Part shown: one piece after another, positions 10,144 through 23,169 of the stretch | How positions within the stretch are numbered: the stretch's first letter is position 1 | Layout: every line of letters begins with the position of its first letter | NCBI RefSeq assembly: GCF_027568475.1 | Contig: NZ_JANKZG010000002.1 | Location: 62,001 to 126,000 of the forward strand | Direction: 5' to 3' | Length of the DNA stretch: 64,000 nt | Source of the DNA: Acinetobacter sp. HY1485 | GTDB taxonomy: Bacteria > Pseudomonadota > Gammaproteobacteria > Pseudomonadales > Moraxellaceae | Translations under genes and position numbers: made by a program | The notes under the pieces: generated by a model | Told to the model about the DNA's origin: nothing | Databases searched by the model: none | What the model saw: only the letters and a program-made list of their open reading frames with translations

Positions 10144-10928
10144 ACCGCCTCAGTACTGTACTGTAATTGCAAATAACGTTGATATTCTTGACTATCTGGG
10201 AATAATGCCCTGAGTTGATTTGCCAAGACTTGCGTGCTCATGGTATCACCATTTGCGCGCATAATGCGAATTCCGACCCATAACGCATGGGCACTTTGAT
10301 TTTTCTTACCAACAATAGAGACGTAATCTTCATAAAGTGGTGAAGCTAAACGATTTTGTTGGCGTAAATAATAAATCTCAGCCAACTCAAGCATCGCAAT
10401 TGGATTTGCTGAATCGGCTTGTAACGATTGGCGAAATGTGGCTTCTGCTTGTTCGTTATCGCCTAGTTTTTGATACGTTTGTCCAAGATTAGTTAACGCC
10501 ATTGAACGTTGGTCGTATCCTAATGTTGTTCCTGCAATTTGTAGTTGCTTTAACGCCTCTTTGTAGTTCCCTACTTGATACAAGTAACGTCCATAGTTAT
10601 TACGGATTTGAGCATCTTTTGGCTCAAGTGCTACCGCTTTTTTAAAATAACTATCTGCTTTTTCTACATTGCTTGGGCTACCTTCTTGTTGTAGAAGAAC
10701 GCCCATCATCATATTAGCTGTTGGATCTCGGCTTTCTTTAGCAAGTGCTTCATCTAAAGCACGTTTTGCAGCATCAATTTGTCCTGTACGGATATATTCT
10801 GCTGCAATTTGAGTTCTTACCTCTGCAGATTTTTTAGGATCTTTTTTAGGTAAATTAGAAGTGGTTTGACATCCTTGCAATGCCAGTACCGTTAAACTTG
10901 CTAAAACAGATTTTACAATCTTGTTCAC
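10134..10928 (-). CDS. pilF: Type IV pilus biogenesis/stability lipoprotein PilF (PilW)
   Basis: A 264-residue lipoprotein (lipobox LQGC, Cys20) composed of about six TPR repeats (AAEYIRTGQIDAAKRAL, YGRYLYQVGNYKEAL and similar). PilF/PilW is the outer-membrane pilotin needed for assembly of the PilQ secretin in type IV pili. The gene lies between rlmN and the rodZ-like gene, as in other gammaproteobacteria. Confidence 0.92.
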   Translation of the reverse strand: MNKIVKSVLASLTVLALQGCQTTSNLPKKDPKKSAEVRTQIAAEYIRTGQIDAAKRALDEALAKESRDPTANMMMGVLLQQEGSPSNVEKADSYFKKAVALEPKDAQIRNNYGRYLYQVGNYKEALKQLQIAGTTLGYDQRSMALTNLGQTYQKLGDNEQAEATFRQSLQADSANPIAMLELAEIYYLRQQNRLASPLYEDYVSIVGKKNQSAHALWVGIRIMRANGDTMSTQVLANQLRALFPDSQEYQRYLQLQYSTEAVWK

Positions 10929-10950
10929 CGAAATATGCCTCTATGTTGAG

Positions 10951-12156
10951 TTACCCCTGAGAACGAACAATCTCGCCTTGTTGTGCAATTTTCTTTTTCC
11001 ATTGCTCTGCACGACGTGTTCGATCTGCCACTTGTCCAACCAACTGACCACATGCTGCATCAATATCATCACCGCGTGTTTGACGAATTGTACACACAAA
11101 TCCTGCATCAGATAATGTTTTTTGAAACGCCATAATACGGTTTCGGCTTGAACGACCATATGGTGCATGTGGAAACGGGTTAAACGGAATGAGGTTGATT
11201 TTACTTGGTAGATTTTTTAATAGTGTTATCATTTGTTGTGCATGTTCAGGCTTGTCATTCACACCTTCTAACATCACATATTCAATTGTGACATGCTTAC
11301 GGGCACTTTCATTGCCATCTTTATTGATGTAACGCTGTGCCGCAGGAATAAGCTGTTCTAATGGATATTTTTTATTAATTGGTACAAGTTCGTTACGTAA
11401 TTCATTGTTTGGTGCATGTAGTGAAATTGCTAAAGCCACATCTAACTCTTCTGCCAATTTGTCAATCATCGGTACAATACCCGATGTTGATAACGTAACA
11501 CGGCGTTTAGACATACCATACGCAAAGTCATCTAGCATTAATGACATTGAATCGACCACAGGCTTAAAGTTAAGCAATGGTTCACCCATACCCATCATCA
11601 CCACGTTGGTGACAGAGCGGGTACGTTCAGCAATTTCCACATCTTCCATATAAGATTGGTTTGCTACCCACAACTGTCCAATAATTTCGTCAGGTGTTAA
11701 ATCACGCTGAAAACCTTGTTTACCTGTTGAACAAAACGAGCAATCTAGCGCACAACCCACTTGCGATGAAATACATAAAGTTTTACGTGCACCTGTTTTA
11801 TCATCAGCAGGAATAAGCACGGTTTCTACTAATGAGCCTTCTCCATCACCCACACGAAACACCCATTTACGTGTTCCATCTTGAGAGTAATGACGGTGTA
11901 CCACTTCAGGCGCTTTTACTTCGCATACTTTTTCTAATTTTTCACGAAGTTTGCCTGAAATATTGGTCATCTGCGCAAAGTCAGTAACGAAGTATTGGTG
12001 TACCCACTTCATGACTTGACCAGCACGAAACTTTTTTTCACCCAATTTTTCAAAAAATTGTTCTAACTGTACACGTGACATCCCCAGTAAGTTAACTTTT
12101 GACGTTACCTCTGGCGTATGCGTCGAGATTTTAACTGCGTCGTGTGTCATGTACAT
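10951..12156 (-). CDS. rlmN: Dual-specificity 23S rRNA/tRNA m2A methyltransferase RlmN
   Basis: A 401-residue radical-SAM methylase. The cluster motif CALDCSFC (Cys135, 139, 142) binds the [4Fe-4S] centre; the C-terminal DIDAACGQL supplies the catalytic Cys. RlmN methylates A2503 of 23S rRNA and A37 of some tRNAs. Its N-terminus is a little long; a second ATG two codons later (MTHDAV) could be used instead. It starts the rlmN-pilF-rodZ-ispG-hisS-yfgM-bamB-der run. Confidence 0.97.
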   Translation of the reverse strand: MYMTHDAVKISTHTPEVTSKVNLLGMSRVQLEQFFEKLGEKKFRAGQVMKWVHQYFVTDFAQMTNISGKLREKLEKVCEVKAPEVVHRHYSQDGTRKWVFRVGDGEGSLVETVLIPADDKTGARKTLCISSQVGCALDCSFCSTGKQGFQRDLTPDEIIGQLWVANQSYMEDVEIAERTRSVTNVVMMGMGEPLLNFKPVVDSMSLMLDDFAYGMSKRRVTLSTSGIVPMIDKLAEELDVALAISLHAPNNELRNELVPINKKYPLEQLIPAAQRYINKDGNESARKHVTIEYVMLEGVNDKPEHAQQMITLLKNLPSKINLIPFNPFPHAPYGRSSRNRIMAFQKTLSDAGFVCTIRQTRGDDIDAACGQLVGQVADRTRRAEQWKKKIAQQGEIVRSQG

Positions 12157-12214
12157 TACCTAAACAATATCTAAAAAAGAGAGGGTGCTTAAAAAGCAAA
12201 ATTTTGAGAATAAA

Positions 12215-12250
12215 AAAACCAGATAAGCAGTATAACACTTATCTGGTTTT
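12215..12250 (-). terminator. Intrinsic terminator after ndk
   Basis: Perfect 13-base arms (AAAACCAGATAAG / CTTATCTGGTTTT) with a 10-base loop and a T run on the minus strand lie 11 bases past the ndk stop codon. Confidence 0.88.
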
Positions 12251-12260
12251 AAGTGCTCGA

Positions 12261-12692
12261 TTAACGAGTACGCGGGCAAACTTCTGTTTGCGCGAAGAAG
12301 TAAGATACTTCACGAGCAGCAGATTCTACAGAGTCAGAACCGTGAGCAGCGTTTTCGTCAATGCTTACAGCGAAATCTGCACGGATTGTGCCTGGAGCCG
12401 CTTCTTTAGGGTTTGTTGCACCTAAAATTTCACGGTGAGCTAGAACAGCGTTTTCGCCTTCTAATACAGATACAACAACAGGACCAGAAGTCATGAACGC
12501 AACTAAGTCAGCAAAGAAACCACGTTCTTTGTGCTCTGCGTAAAAACCTTCAGCTTCTGCTTGAGAAAGGTGCTTCATTTTAGTTGCAACAATTTTTAAA
12601 CCTGATTGTTCAAAACGAGCAAAAATGTCACCGATGTGGTTTTTAGCAACTGCATCTGGTTTTACGATAGATAAAGTACGTTCAATTGCCAT
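12261..12692 (-). CDS. ndk: Nucleoside diphosphate kinase
   Basis: A 143-residue protein that begins [14 protein letters not shown] and carries the active-site block [12 protein letters not shown], with His117 as the phosphorylated residue. It balances NTP and dNTP pools by transferring the gamma phosphate between nucleotides. Length and motifs are standard. It is followed by its own terminator, upstream of rlmN. Confidence 0.98.
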   Translation of the reverse strand: MAIERTLSIVKPDAVAKNHIGDIFARFEQSGLKIVATKMKHLSQAEAEGFYAEHKERGFFADLVAFMTSGPVVVSVLEGENAVLAHREILGATNPKEAAPGTIRADFAVSIDENAAHGSDSVESAAREVSYFFAQTEVCPRTR

Positions 12693-12788
12693 GATTGTGG
12701 CTCCTTAAACAATGATTGGAAAATTTTGCGCATTATACCCATCTAAGCCAAAATAATCAGCTTAGAATATGTAAAAGTTAAGTTTTTA

Positions 12789-12989
12789 TTAGCTTGCTTC
12801 GTCAATCCATGCCATTTGAATTGCTTCGAGTAAACCCTCAGTTGATTTTGTTGGATCATCTTTAAAATCGGGAAGTGCACAAATCCATGCGTGCATGTCT
12901 GTAAAACGTACCCACTGTGGGTCAACTTCTGGATGTGCTTCTAACAGTTCAATGGCAATATCTATAGTATCTGTCCAGCGTAGGCTCAC
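12789..12989 (-). CDS. iscX: Fe-S cluster assembly protein IscX
   Basis: A 66-residue acidic protein starting SLRWTDTIDIAIEL with the DPQWVRFTDMHAWI and GLLEAIQMAW segments typical of IscX (YfhJ). IscX binds IscS and iron and adjusts Fe-S cluster assembly. In enterobacteria it ends the isc operon; here it stands alone 96 bases upstream of ndk, with no isc genes nearby in the window. Confidence 0.93.
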   Translation of the reverse strand: MSLRWTDTIDIAIELLEAHPEVDPQWVRFTDMHAWICALPDFKDDPTKSTEGLLEAIQMAWIDEAS

Positions 12990-13030
12990 GTGTTTTACCT
13001 CATTTTATATTGCAAAAAATCTTACCATAA

Positions 13031-13498
13031 TTAGTTTGAAGCATTTTTGATTTTTTGAGCAGTCTGAACCAAGTGTTCGTGAGACACCTGATCACAATCA
13101 TGCGAAGAAATATAACCCTGATATTCTTTAAAAAAATGATTTACAGGTGAAGAAACCGCTTGCCATTTTTGTATGAGATGTTGCGTGCCATGCATTGGAA
13201 ATAATTTAGCATGTACATGGTCAATTCCAAATCCTTCAAATACTAATGCAGTACGCCCTACATCTTCAAATGCTTCATCTAACTGCTTGGCAACAGCTTT
13301 TGAAAATTGCATGAGTTTGTTTAATACTGTTTCTTCTAATTCAAATACATAACTTGAATAATGCTGTTTAGGAATAACAACAGTCACCCCTTCTGTATTA
13401 GGAAAGATAGATAAAAATGCAATGTGTTCATCATCCTCTTTGATCACATATGCTTGTTGCTCTTTACGAGCAATACGACAAAAAATACAATCTTCCAT
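13031..13498 (-). CDS. HIT-family hydrolase-like protein with altered third His
   Basis: A 155-residue protein opening with EDCIFCRIA, the zinc/HIT-fold start, and carrying the C-terminal block DHVHAKLFPMHG near residue 107. In classic HIT enzymes this block is His-x-His-x-His; here the third His is Lys. The middle His, which forms the nucleotidyl intermediate, is kept. Members hydrolyse dinucleoside polyphosphates or nucleoside phosphoramidates. I have a memory of a HIT subgroup with a similar HVK/HAK-type block, so this may be a normal variant. No operon partner is evident. Confidence 0.85.
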   Translation of the reverse strand: MEDCIFCRIARKEQQAYVIKEDDEHIAFLSIFPNTEGVTVVIPKQHYSSYVFELEETVLNKLMQFSKAVAKQLDEAFEDVGRTALVFEGFGIDHVHAKLFPMHGTQHLIQKWQAVSSPVNHFFKEYQGYISSHDCDQVSHEHLVQTAQKIKNASN

Positions 13499-13522
13499 TA
13501 TTTTTCCCTTTGTTTTTAGTAT

Positions 13523-13552
13523 AAAAAAGCCTCACTAGTGTGAGGCTTTTTT
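13523..13552 (-). terminator. Intrinsic terminator after ilvC
   Basis: A perfect 13-base stem (AAAAAAGCCTCAC / GTGAGGCTTTTTT, loop TAGT) lies 15 bases after the ilvC stop codon. It has T runs on both strands. Confidence 0.9.
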
Positions 13553-13567
13553 CAAATCAATTAAAGA

Positions 13568-14605
<1,038 letters not shown>

Positions 14606-14618
14606 TTATAATGTTTAA

Positions 14619-15110
14619 TTAAATACTTAAAACTTTTTCGCCACGAGAAATCCCTGATACACCCGAGCGAACAACTTCTAAAATCGTGGTTTCAGATAGA
14701 GCTTCAATAAACCCATCTAATTTTTCAGTCGTACCCACAATTTGAATGGTATACGTTGATGGCGTAACATCGACAATCGTGGCACGGAAAATATCCGTCG
14801 TCCGTTTTACTTCGTCACGCGCAATGCCTGTTGCTTTTACTTTAATGAGCATCAGTTCACGCTCTACGTGTGGTCCTTCACTCAAATCAACTACTTTTAC
14901 CACTTCTAACAATTTGTTGAGTTGCTTTGTGATTTGCTCAATTTGATGATCATCACCGTATGTCGTTAAAGTTAAACGAGATAATGTTGAGTCCTCAGTT
15001 GGTGCAACATTTAAAGTGTCAATGTTATAACCCCGTTGGCTAAACAATCCCACTAAACGAGATAACGCACCAGATTCATTTTCCATTAACACTGAAATAA
15101 TGTGTCTCAT
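14619..15110 (-). CDS. ilvH: Acetolactate synthase small (regulatory) subunit
   Basis: A 163-residue protein closely matching IlvH: an N-terminal ACT domain ([18 protein letters not shown]) followed by the C-terminal domain with [13 protein letters not shown]. It binds valine and gives feedback control on the catalytic subunit. The ATG overlaps the ilvI stop codon by 4 bases. Confidence 0.97.
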   Translation of the reverse strand: MRHIISVLMENESGALSRLVGLFSQRGYNIDTLNVAPTEDSTLSRLTLTTYGDDHQIEQITKQLNKLLEVVKVVDLSEGPHVERELMLIKVKATGIARDEVKRTTDIFRATIVDVTPSTYTIQIVGTTEKLDGFIEALSETTILEVVRSGVSGISRGEKVLSI

Positions 15111-16834
15111 GCTGTGCGCTCCCCTTTATGCAACCACATATCTTTCATCGATTGCCCTGCAATTTGCATTGGATAAACATGCTCAGAACGCTCAATCATG
15201 GCATTAATAAAGACACATTTATCGGTAATCGCCATTGCTTGTTCAAGCTTTTCCTCTAATTCATCTTCATGCTCAATGGTGATGGCAACATGCCCATAGG
15301 CTTCCATCAATTTTGCAAAGTCAGGTAAAGATTCAATATAAGAGCTAGAGTGACGCCCTTCATAGTTCATATCTTGCCACTGTTTTACCATGCCCAAAGC
15401 ACGGTTGTTTAAACATAAAATTTTTACATTTAAACCATATTGCTTACAGGTAGATAACTCTTGAATACACATCTGAATAGACGCTTCACCCGTTACACAC
15501 ACCACTTGCTGATCGGGACATGCAAGTTTTGCTGCCATGGCATACGGCAAGCCAACGCCCATCGTGCCTAAGCCACCTGAGTTAATCCATTGGCGTGGAC
15601 GGTTATATTTATAATATAACGCTGCAAACATTTGATGCTGTCCAACGTCAGACGTAATAATGGCATCGCCATGTGTCACTTTACACAGCGCCTCAACCAC
15701 TTGTTGCGGTTTTAACGTTTTGGTTTCACTTGGTGCATAACGCAAGCCATGAACAGTACGCCACTCATCAATCTGCTTCCACCACTCCCCAAGTGCCTCA
15801 GGGTTTGGTTTAGACACATTCATTTGCTTTAATTGTGCCAACATCTCTTGTAAAACAGGCTCTACCGCACCCACAATTGGGATATGCGCAGAAATTGTTT
15901 TTGAGATTGCCGCAGGGTCAATATCAATATGAATGATTTTGGCATTTTTACAGAACTTACTTGGGTTATTGGTCACACGGTCATCAAAGCGTGCACCCAC
16001 CGCAAAAATCACATCAGCATTGTGCATTGCCATATTGGCTTCGTATGTGCCATGCATCCCTAACATACCAATAAACTGCGGGTCAGTACCTGAAAAACCA
16101 CCTAAGCCCATTAAGGTATTGGTTACTGGGTAATTAAGTAAGTGTGCAATCTCTGTCAATAATTCAGATGCATTACCTTGCACCACACCACCACCTGTAT
16201 AAATTACAGGACGCTTAGCATGAATTAATTCTTCTACTGCTTTACGAATTTGTCCTGTATGTCCACGGTACGGCGGTTGGTACGAACGAATTTTTACTTT
16301 TTCAGGATAATCATATGCAAACTTATCAACAGGATTTGTTGCATCTTTTGGAATATCAATCACCACAGGTCCCGGACGCCCTGTTGATGCAATGTAAAAC
16401 GCTTTTTTAATCATGGCAGGAATTTCACTGGCATGACGTACTTGGAAACTATGTTTCACAATTGGGCGAGACACCCCAATCATATCGGTTTCTTGGAATG
16501 CATCTTCACCAATAAGGTGTGATGCCACTTGTCCAGACAACACCACCATTGGAATCGAGTCCATATAAGCAGTTGCAATCGCTGTTACCGTATTGGTTGC
16601 ACCCGGACCTGAGGTCACAAGTACTACACCTGTTTTACCCGTTACACGTGAATATGCATCTGCCATATGCCCTGCCGCTTGTTCATGGCGTACAAGGTAA
16701 TGCTGAATTCGGTCTTGTCGATACAGTGCATCGTAAATGTGTAAAACGGCTCCGCCAGGATAACCAAAAACGTGTTCAACACCTTCGTCCGCCAATGCGC
16801 GAACAAGCATTTCTCCACCAGAAAGAAGTTCCAA
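15107..16834 (-). CDS. ilvI: Acetolactate synthase large (catalytic) subunit, TTG start
   Basis: A 575-residue ThDP enzyme. [15 protein letters not shown] and the catalytic Glu ([15 protein letters not shown], near residue 51) are at the N-terminus, and the ThDP-Mg motif [14 protein letters not shown] is near 448. It condenses pyruvate with pyruvate or 2-oxobutyrate, the first step of branched-chain amino acid synthesis. The start is a TTG: the family N-terminus (MELLSGGEM) begins exactly there, an in-frame TGA lies three codons upstream, and AGGGTGA sits at ribosome-binding distance. The first downstream ATG would remove eight conserved residues. Confidence 0.97.
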   Translation of the reverse strand: MELLSGGEMLVRALADEGVEHVFGYPGGAVLHIYDALYRQDRIQHYLVRHEQAAGHMADAYSRVTGKTGVVLVTSGPGATNTVTAIATAYMDSIPMVVLSGQVASHLIGEDAFQETDMIGVSRPIVKHSFQVRHASEIPAMIKKAFYIASTGRPGPVVIDIPKDATNPVDKFAYDYPEKVKIRSYQPPYRGHTGQIRKAVEELIHAKRPVIYTGGGVVQGNASELLTEIAHLLNYPVTNTLMGLGGFSGTDPQFIGMLGMHGTYEANMAMHNADVIFAVGARFDDRVTNNPSKFCKNAKIIHIDIDPAAISKTISAHIPIVGAVEPVLQEMLAQLKQMNVSKPNPEALGEWWKQIDEWRTVHGLRYAPSETKTLKPQQVVEALCKVTHGDAIITSDVGQHQMFAALYYKYNRPRQWINSGGLGTMGVGLPYAMAAKLACPDQQVVCVTGEASIQMCIQELSTCKQYGLNVKILCLNNRALGMVKQWQDMNYEGRHSSSYIESLPDFAKLMEAYGHVAITIEHEDELEEKLEQAMAITDKCVFINAMIERSEHVYPMQIAGQSMKDMWLHKGERTA

Positions 16835-17286
16835 CGTGATTCACCCTATCTTTTTTTATAACGTACTACAGACGTTACGATTACTTTTACATCCGACTCT
16901 GAACTTTTATAGCACAGATTTCGCGCTTTTTTAGTGCAATAGAAAAAAATCTCTGATACGGCGATCAGTACATAGATATGTTGGGATAAATATATCTATG
17001 CCTATACAAAATTCGGCTAGAATTTGTACCTATTGCAATCTTGTTTTATCTAAAGGGTGATCAGATAAAGCAGGTATTTCTGTTAAGCATTCTTGATGTT
17101 TCGGCTTAGAAAGTCAAGCCACACATTGCCTTTTCGTAATTCTTATCACGTTCACGACAATGCAAGAAAAATAAAATCTTATTCCCCGTTTTTGGATATA
17201 TTTTTTATCGAATCTTTGCTATTTTTTGGCTAAAGTAAAAAAAAATTTCACCCATCTCGCTTATTTTTTAAAAAAGTAGGATAAAA
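16835..17286. promoter_or_regulatory. Divergent control region between ilvI and the DUF4124 gene
   Basis: These 452 bases hold no ORF I would support. On the ilvI side, an extended -10 (TGCTATAAA on the minus strand, 16906-16914) would give a leader of roughly 65 bases. No leader peptide rich in Leu, Val or Ile codons is obvious. Farther out lie two dyads: CATAGATAT / ATATCTATG (16971-16979 and 16992-17000, 12-base gap) and TACAAAATTC / GAATTTGTA (17005-17014 and 17020-17028, one bulged A). These may be operators. On the plus side, an AGGAT ribosome site precedes the DUF4124 start. Confidence 0.4.
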
Positions 17287-17625
17287 ATGACTACAAATAT
17301 TGTGAAACCGTGTTTATTAACATTACTTTTACTCAGTAATGTGAGTATTTATGCAAAAGAATTCTACAAATGGGTTGATGCCAATGGTTCAACACACTAC
17401 ACAGATACACCACCACCTAAATCTACCAAACAAACCAAAGTCCACACCTATGGTTGGAATAATAGTAATCCTACACAAACAACAGCACCTAGCACACCAG
17501 CTATTCCTATAGAAGTGAGAACACAATCAGGACGGATTGATGTCGAACAAGCCGTTAAAGCAAACGAACGCAGTCATGCAAGCTCTGAACCTATAGCAAT
17601 TAGCCCTAAAGAACCAAAACACTAA
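17287..17625 (+). CDS. DUF4124 domain protein, exported
   Basis: A 112-residue protein with a signal peptide (hydrophobic residues 9-20, likely cut after SIYA) followed by the DUF4124 core EFYKWVDANGSTHYTDTPPP. This short beta domain is common in exported proteobacterial proteins and its function is not established. The C-terminal half is Thr/Pro/Ser-rich and probably disordered. It lies 76 bases upstream of leuS with no clear terminator between them. Confidence 0.85.
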   Translation: MTTNIVKPCLLTLLLLSNVSIYAKEFYKWVDANGSTHYTDTPPPKSTKQTKVHTYGWNNSNPTQTTAPSTPAIPIEVRTQSGRIDVEQAVKANERSHASSEPIAISPKEPKH

Positions 17626-17677
17626 GTATTTTCTTTAAGCGTCATTCACGGTATTCTGTGCACTCTCTATTTTTTAA

Positions 17678-20323
<2,646 letters not shown>

Positions 20324-20339
20324 AAAAAGAGGAACAAGC

Positions 20340-20855
20340 ATGCACTTAGTCCATCGTTTAGCAGCAGTGGTTTTAACTTTAGGCTTGAGTGCAAGCTTGA
20401 CAGGCTGTGGCTTTCATCTCATTGGTCGTGGCCCACAGTCAACGCCTATTGCTTATCAGCATATGAAACTGAATTTACCAGCTGATGCAAATGTATTGGG
20501 TGATAAACTCACCATGTATCTGACAGGCAATGGGGCGAAATTTGATAACGCAACCAACGCCTATACACTGCATGTGTTAAGTTATGATTATAAGCGTCAA
20601 AAACTAAGTGGACGTGTGGCAGAAGTATTGCTTCATTTAAATGTGACATTTCAAATTGAAGATAGCCAAGGTAATGCTATTACTACACCACGCACCATTA
20701 CAGGGATTAAAACCTATCAATATAACGTGGCAACTGTAAACGTAGACGATAATGAAGAGCATTATTTGATTGATGTTTTAATTGATGATGTCGCACAGCA
20801 AATGTCGCGCCAAATTTCATCGAATCGTTTACCAATTATTCAACAGCAGCAATGA
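20340..20855 (+). CDS. lptE: LPS-assembly lipoprotein LptE
   Basis: A 171-residue lipoprotein (lipobox LTGC, Cys23; then GFHLIGRG, a typical LptE start). LptE plugs the LptD barrel in the outer membrane and helps place lipopolysaccharide or lipooligosaccharide on the cell surface. It lies 16 bases after leuS and overlaps holA by 4 bases (ATGA). Confidence 0.95.
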   Translation: MHLVHRLAAVVLTLGLSASLTGCGFHLIGRGPQSTPIAYQHMKLNLPADANVLGDKLTMYLTGNGAKFDNATNAYTLHVLSYDYKRQKLSGRVAEVLLHLNVTFQIEDSQGNAITTPRTITGIKTYQYNVATVNVDDNEEHYLIDVLIDDVAQQMSRQISSNRLPIIQQQQ

Positions 20856-21841
20856 AAATAGATTATCTTCAAGCCCTCAAGCAAACTAAAAATGCGACAG
20901 GGGCTTGGATTTTACATGGGCAAGAACCGCTTTTAGAACAAAATTTGTTAGATGCTTTTCGTAAAGAATGGCACTCTGCACAAATTGAACGCCAACGCTA
21001 TGACATTCAAAATATGAGCGATTGGAAAACGGTATTTAATGCACTCAATAGTTTATCTTTATTTGCCCAGCAATTGGCAGTTGAAGTTCATGGCAACATC
21101 AAACCTGATGCGAGTACGCTAAAATTATTAAAAGACTACCTTCAATATAACGAAAGTAATCTTTTGGTAATTGTGCTACCTAAACAAGATAGTAGTGCGT
21201 TAAAAGGACAATTTTTTCAATTGGTGGATGCCAATGGTACAGTGGTATCCCTTACGGCGCATTATCCACAAGACCGTCAACGCATTTTAGAAGTAGAAGC
21301 AAAAAAACTAAATATCACGCTCCAACCCGATGCTTGGACATGGTTGTTAGAACATCATGAGCATAATTTGTTAGCAGCAAAAAATAGTTTAATTCGTGTG
21401 AGTGATACTTTCCCTGATTTAACTCAAATGGGTCAGGAACAACTATACGAATGCTTACACGATCAATCACGCTATACCACTTACGACTTAAGCGACCAAC
21501 TCATTGCAGGTCATTTGGCACAATCTGTTAAAATTTACCAATATCTCATTTCTACAGGTGAGCCTTTAAGTTTAATGTTATGGGTAATTGCTAAAGAAAT
21601 GCGCTTGCTCATGCAACTGTTCGAACAGCCACAAAATGCTATGCAATTAGGTATCTGGAAAAATAAGATTTCAAACTATCAGCGTGCTGTAAGACGGTTT
21701 ACACCTCAACAGTTTTTGCAGTTCCCTTCATTATTACTTAGAATAGACAGTGCAATCAAAGGCATATCACAAGAAAATCCTGCTCATCTTATTCTACAAA
21801 GTATTACGTTACTGTGCGGTAAAACTTTATTTAACACCTAA
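20852..21841 (+). CDS. holA: DNA polymerase III delta subunit
   Basis: A 329-residue protein with the delta-subunit layout: N-terminal ILHGQEPLLEQN (degenerate P-loop region), a central RFC-like domain, and a C-terminal helical collar domain (ISTGEPLSLMLWVIAKEMRLL). It belongs to the clamp loader that places the beta clamp on DNA. Context leuS-lptE-holA supports the call. Confidence 0.95.
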   Translation: MKIDYLQALKQTKNATGAWILHGQEPLLEQNLLDAFRKEWHSAQIERQRYDIQNMSDWKTVFNALNSLSLFAQQLAVEVHGNIKPDASTLKLLKDYLQYNESNLLVIVLPKQDSSALKGQFFQLVDANGTVVSLTAHYPQDRQRILEVEAKKLNITLQPDAWTWLLEHHEHNLLAAKNSLIRVSDTFPDLTQMGQEQLYECLHDQSRYTTYDLSDQLIAGHLAQSVKIYQYLISTGEPLSLMLWVIAKEMRLLMQLFEQPQNAMQLGIWKNKISNYQRAVRRFTPQQFLQFPSLLLRIDSAIKGISQENPAHLILQSITLLCGKTLFNT

Positions 21842-21910
21842 AAATGTTCATGTTTTCTTCTTAATTCATGATTATACTGCTATATCACCGTATTTGTATT
21901 ATTTTTATTC

Positions 21911-23167
21911 ATGTCAAAGAAAACGATTAAAATTACGCTCACAATATTAATTTTAGCTATTTTGGGGTTTGGGGCTTGGCATTACTTTAAGCCAAAAGAA
22001 GAACAGCCCCAATATATTACAGAAACTGTTACACGGGGTAACTTAGAAAATACGGTACTTGCAACAGGTACACTAGATGCCACCAAACTCGTGAGTGTTG
22101 GTTCGCAGGCATCAGGGCAAGTTAAAAAAATGTATGTGGAATTAGGCGATGAAGTTAAAAAAGGACAACTCATTGCGCAAATTGACTCTGAAACGCAACA
22201 AAATACCTTTAAAAATACAGCGGCAAATATTCGTAATTTAGAAGCACAAAGATTACAACAAGAAGCGAATCTTAACGAAAAACGTTTAGACTTTAATCGC
22301 CAAAAAGTAATGCTTGCACAAGATGCAACGCCACGCGCAACATTTGAGGCAGCAGAAGCAAGTTATAAAACGGCTCAAGCACAAGTAAAAGCTGTTGATG
22401 CTCAAATTGAACAAGCCAAACTCAGTGAATCTACTGCAAAAACTAATTTAGGTTATACCCGTATTATTGCGCCAATGGATGGCACCATTGTGGCAATTGT
22501 GACAGAAGAAGGACAAACGGTAAACGCCAACCAAAGTACACCCACCATTGTTAAACTTGCACAGCTTCAAAATATGACAATCAAAGCACAAGTCAGTGAA
22601 GCTGATATTATGAAAGTAGAAAAAGGACAAAAAGTCTACTTTACAACACTGGGTGATAGTACAAAACGCTACGCAACTTTACGTCAAATTGAACCTGCGC
22701 CTGAATCTATTTCAAGTGACTCAAGCACATCTACAAGTAGCAGTAGCTCATCTACTGCCATCTACTACAATGCGTTATTTGATGTACCTAATACTGATGG
22801 TAAATTACGGATTGATATGACAGCACAAGTTTATATTGTGTTAAATGATGCCAATAATTCCCTTCTTTTACCTTCTGCTGCTTTAGGCAAAGAAACACCA
22901 CATGTAAAAAAACTAGAACTCACTGCTGAGCAAAAAAATCTTGTTGCACAGGGTAAAGCATCTTTAGGAACCGTACGTATTCTTGATGCCCAAGGTAAAG
23001 CACATGCTCAACAAGTATTGGTTGGTATTAATAACCGTGTGAATGCGCAAGTCCTTGCTGGAGTAAAAGAAGGTGATGAAGTGGTCATTGCGGATAGTTC
23101 AGATACCTCTGCTGCTGCTGCAAAATCAAAAAGTGGACGTCGTAACGGTCCACCGATGGGAATGTAA
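21911..23167 (+). CDS. macA: MacA-like periplasmic adaptor of a tripartite ABC exporter
   Basis: A 418-residue membrane-fusion protein: an N-terminal membrane anchor (about 8-26), a beta-barrel and lipoyl half-motifs (GQVKKMYVELGDEVKKGQLIAQID near 78, and YTRIIAPMDGTIVAI near 190) around a long coiled-coil hairpin (about 105-175). A Ser/Thr-rich insertion near residues 265-285 lies within the barrel region. It would connect MacB to the outer-membrane factor encoded two genes on. The genes follow one another with gaps of 2 and 3 bases, a clear operon. Confidence 0.92.
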   Translation: MSKKTIKITLTILILAILGFGAWHYFKPKEEQPQYITETVTRGNLENTVLATGTLDATKLVSVGSQASGQVKKMYVELGDEVKKGQLIAQIDSETQQNTFKNTAANIRNLEAQRLQQEANLNEKRLDFNRQKVMLAQDATPRATFEAAEASYKTAQAQVKAVDAQIEQAKLSESTAKTNLGYTRIIAPMDGTIVAIVTEEGQTVNANQSTPTIVKLAQLQNMTIKAQVSEADIMKVEKGQKVYFTTLGDSTKRYATLRQIEPAPESISSDSSTSTSSSSSSTAIYYNALFDVPNTDGKLRIDMTAQVYIVLNDANNSLLLPSAALGKETPHVKKLELTAEQKNLVAQGKASLGTVRILDAQGKAHAQQVLVGINNRVNAQVLAGVKEGDEVVIADSSDTSAAAAKSKSGRRNGPPMGM

Positions 23168-23169
23168 GC

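Noticed and set aside
12144..12425. A 93-residue plus-strand ORF across the end of ndk
   Set aside because: It is antisense to ndk and contains the ndk terminator; no start signal.
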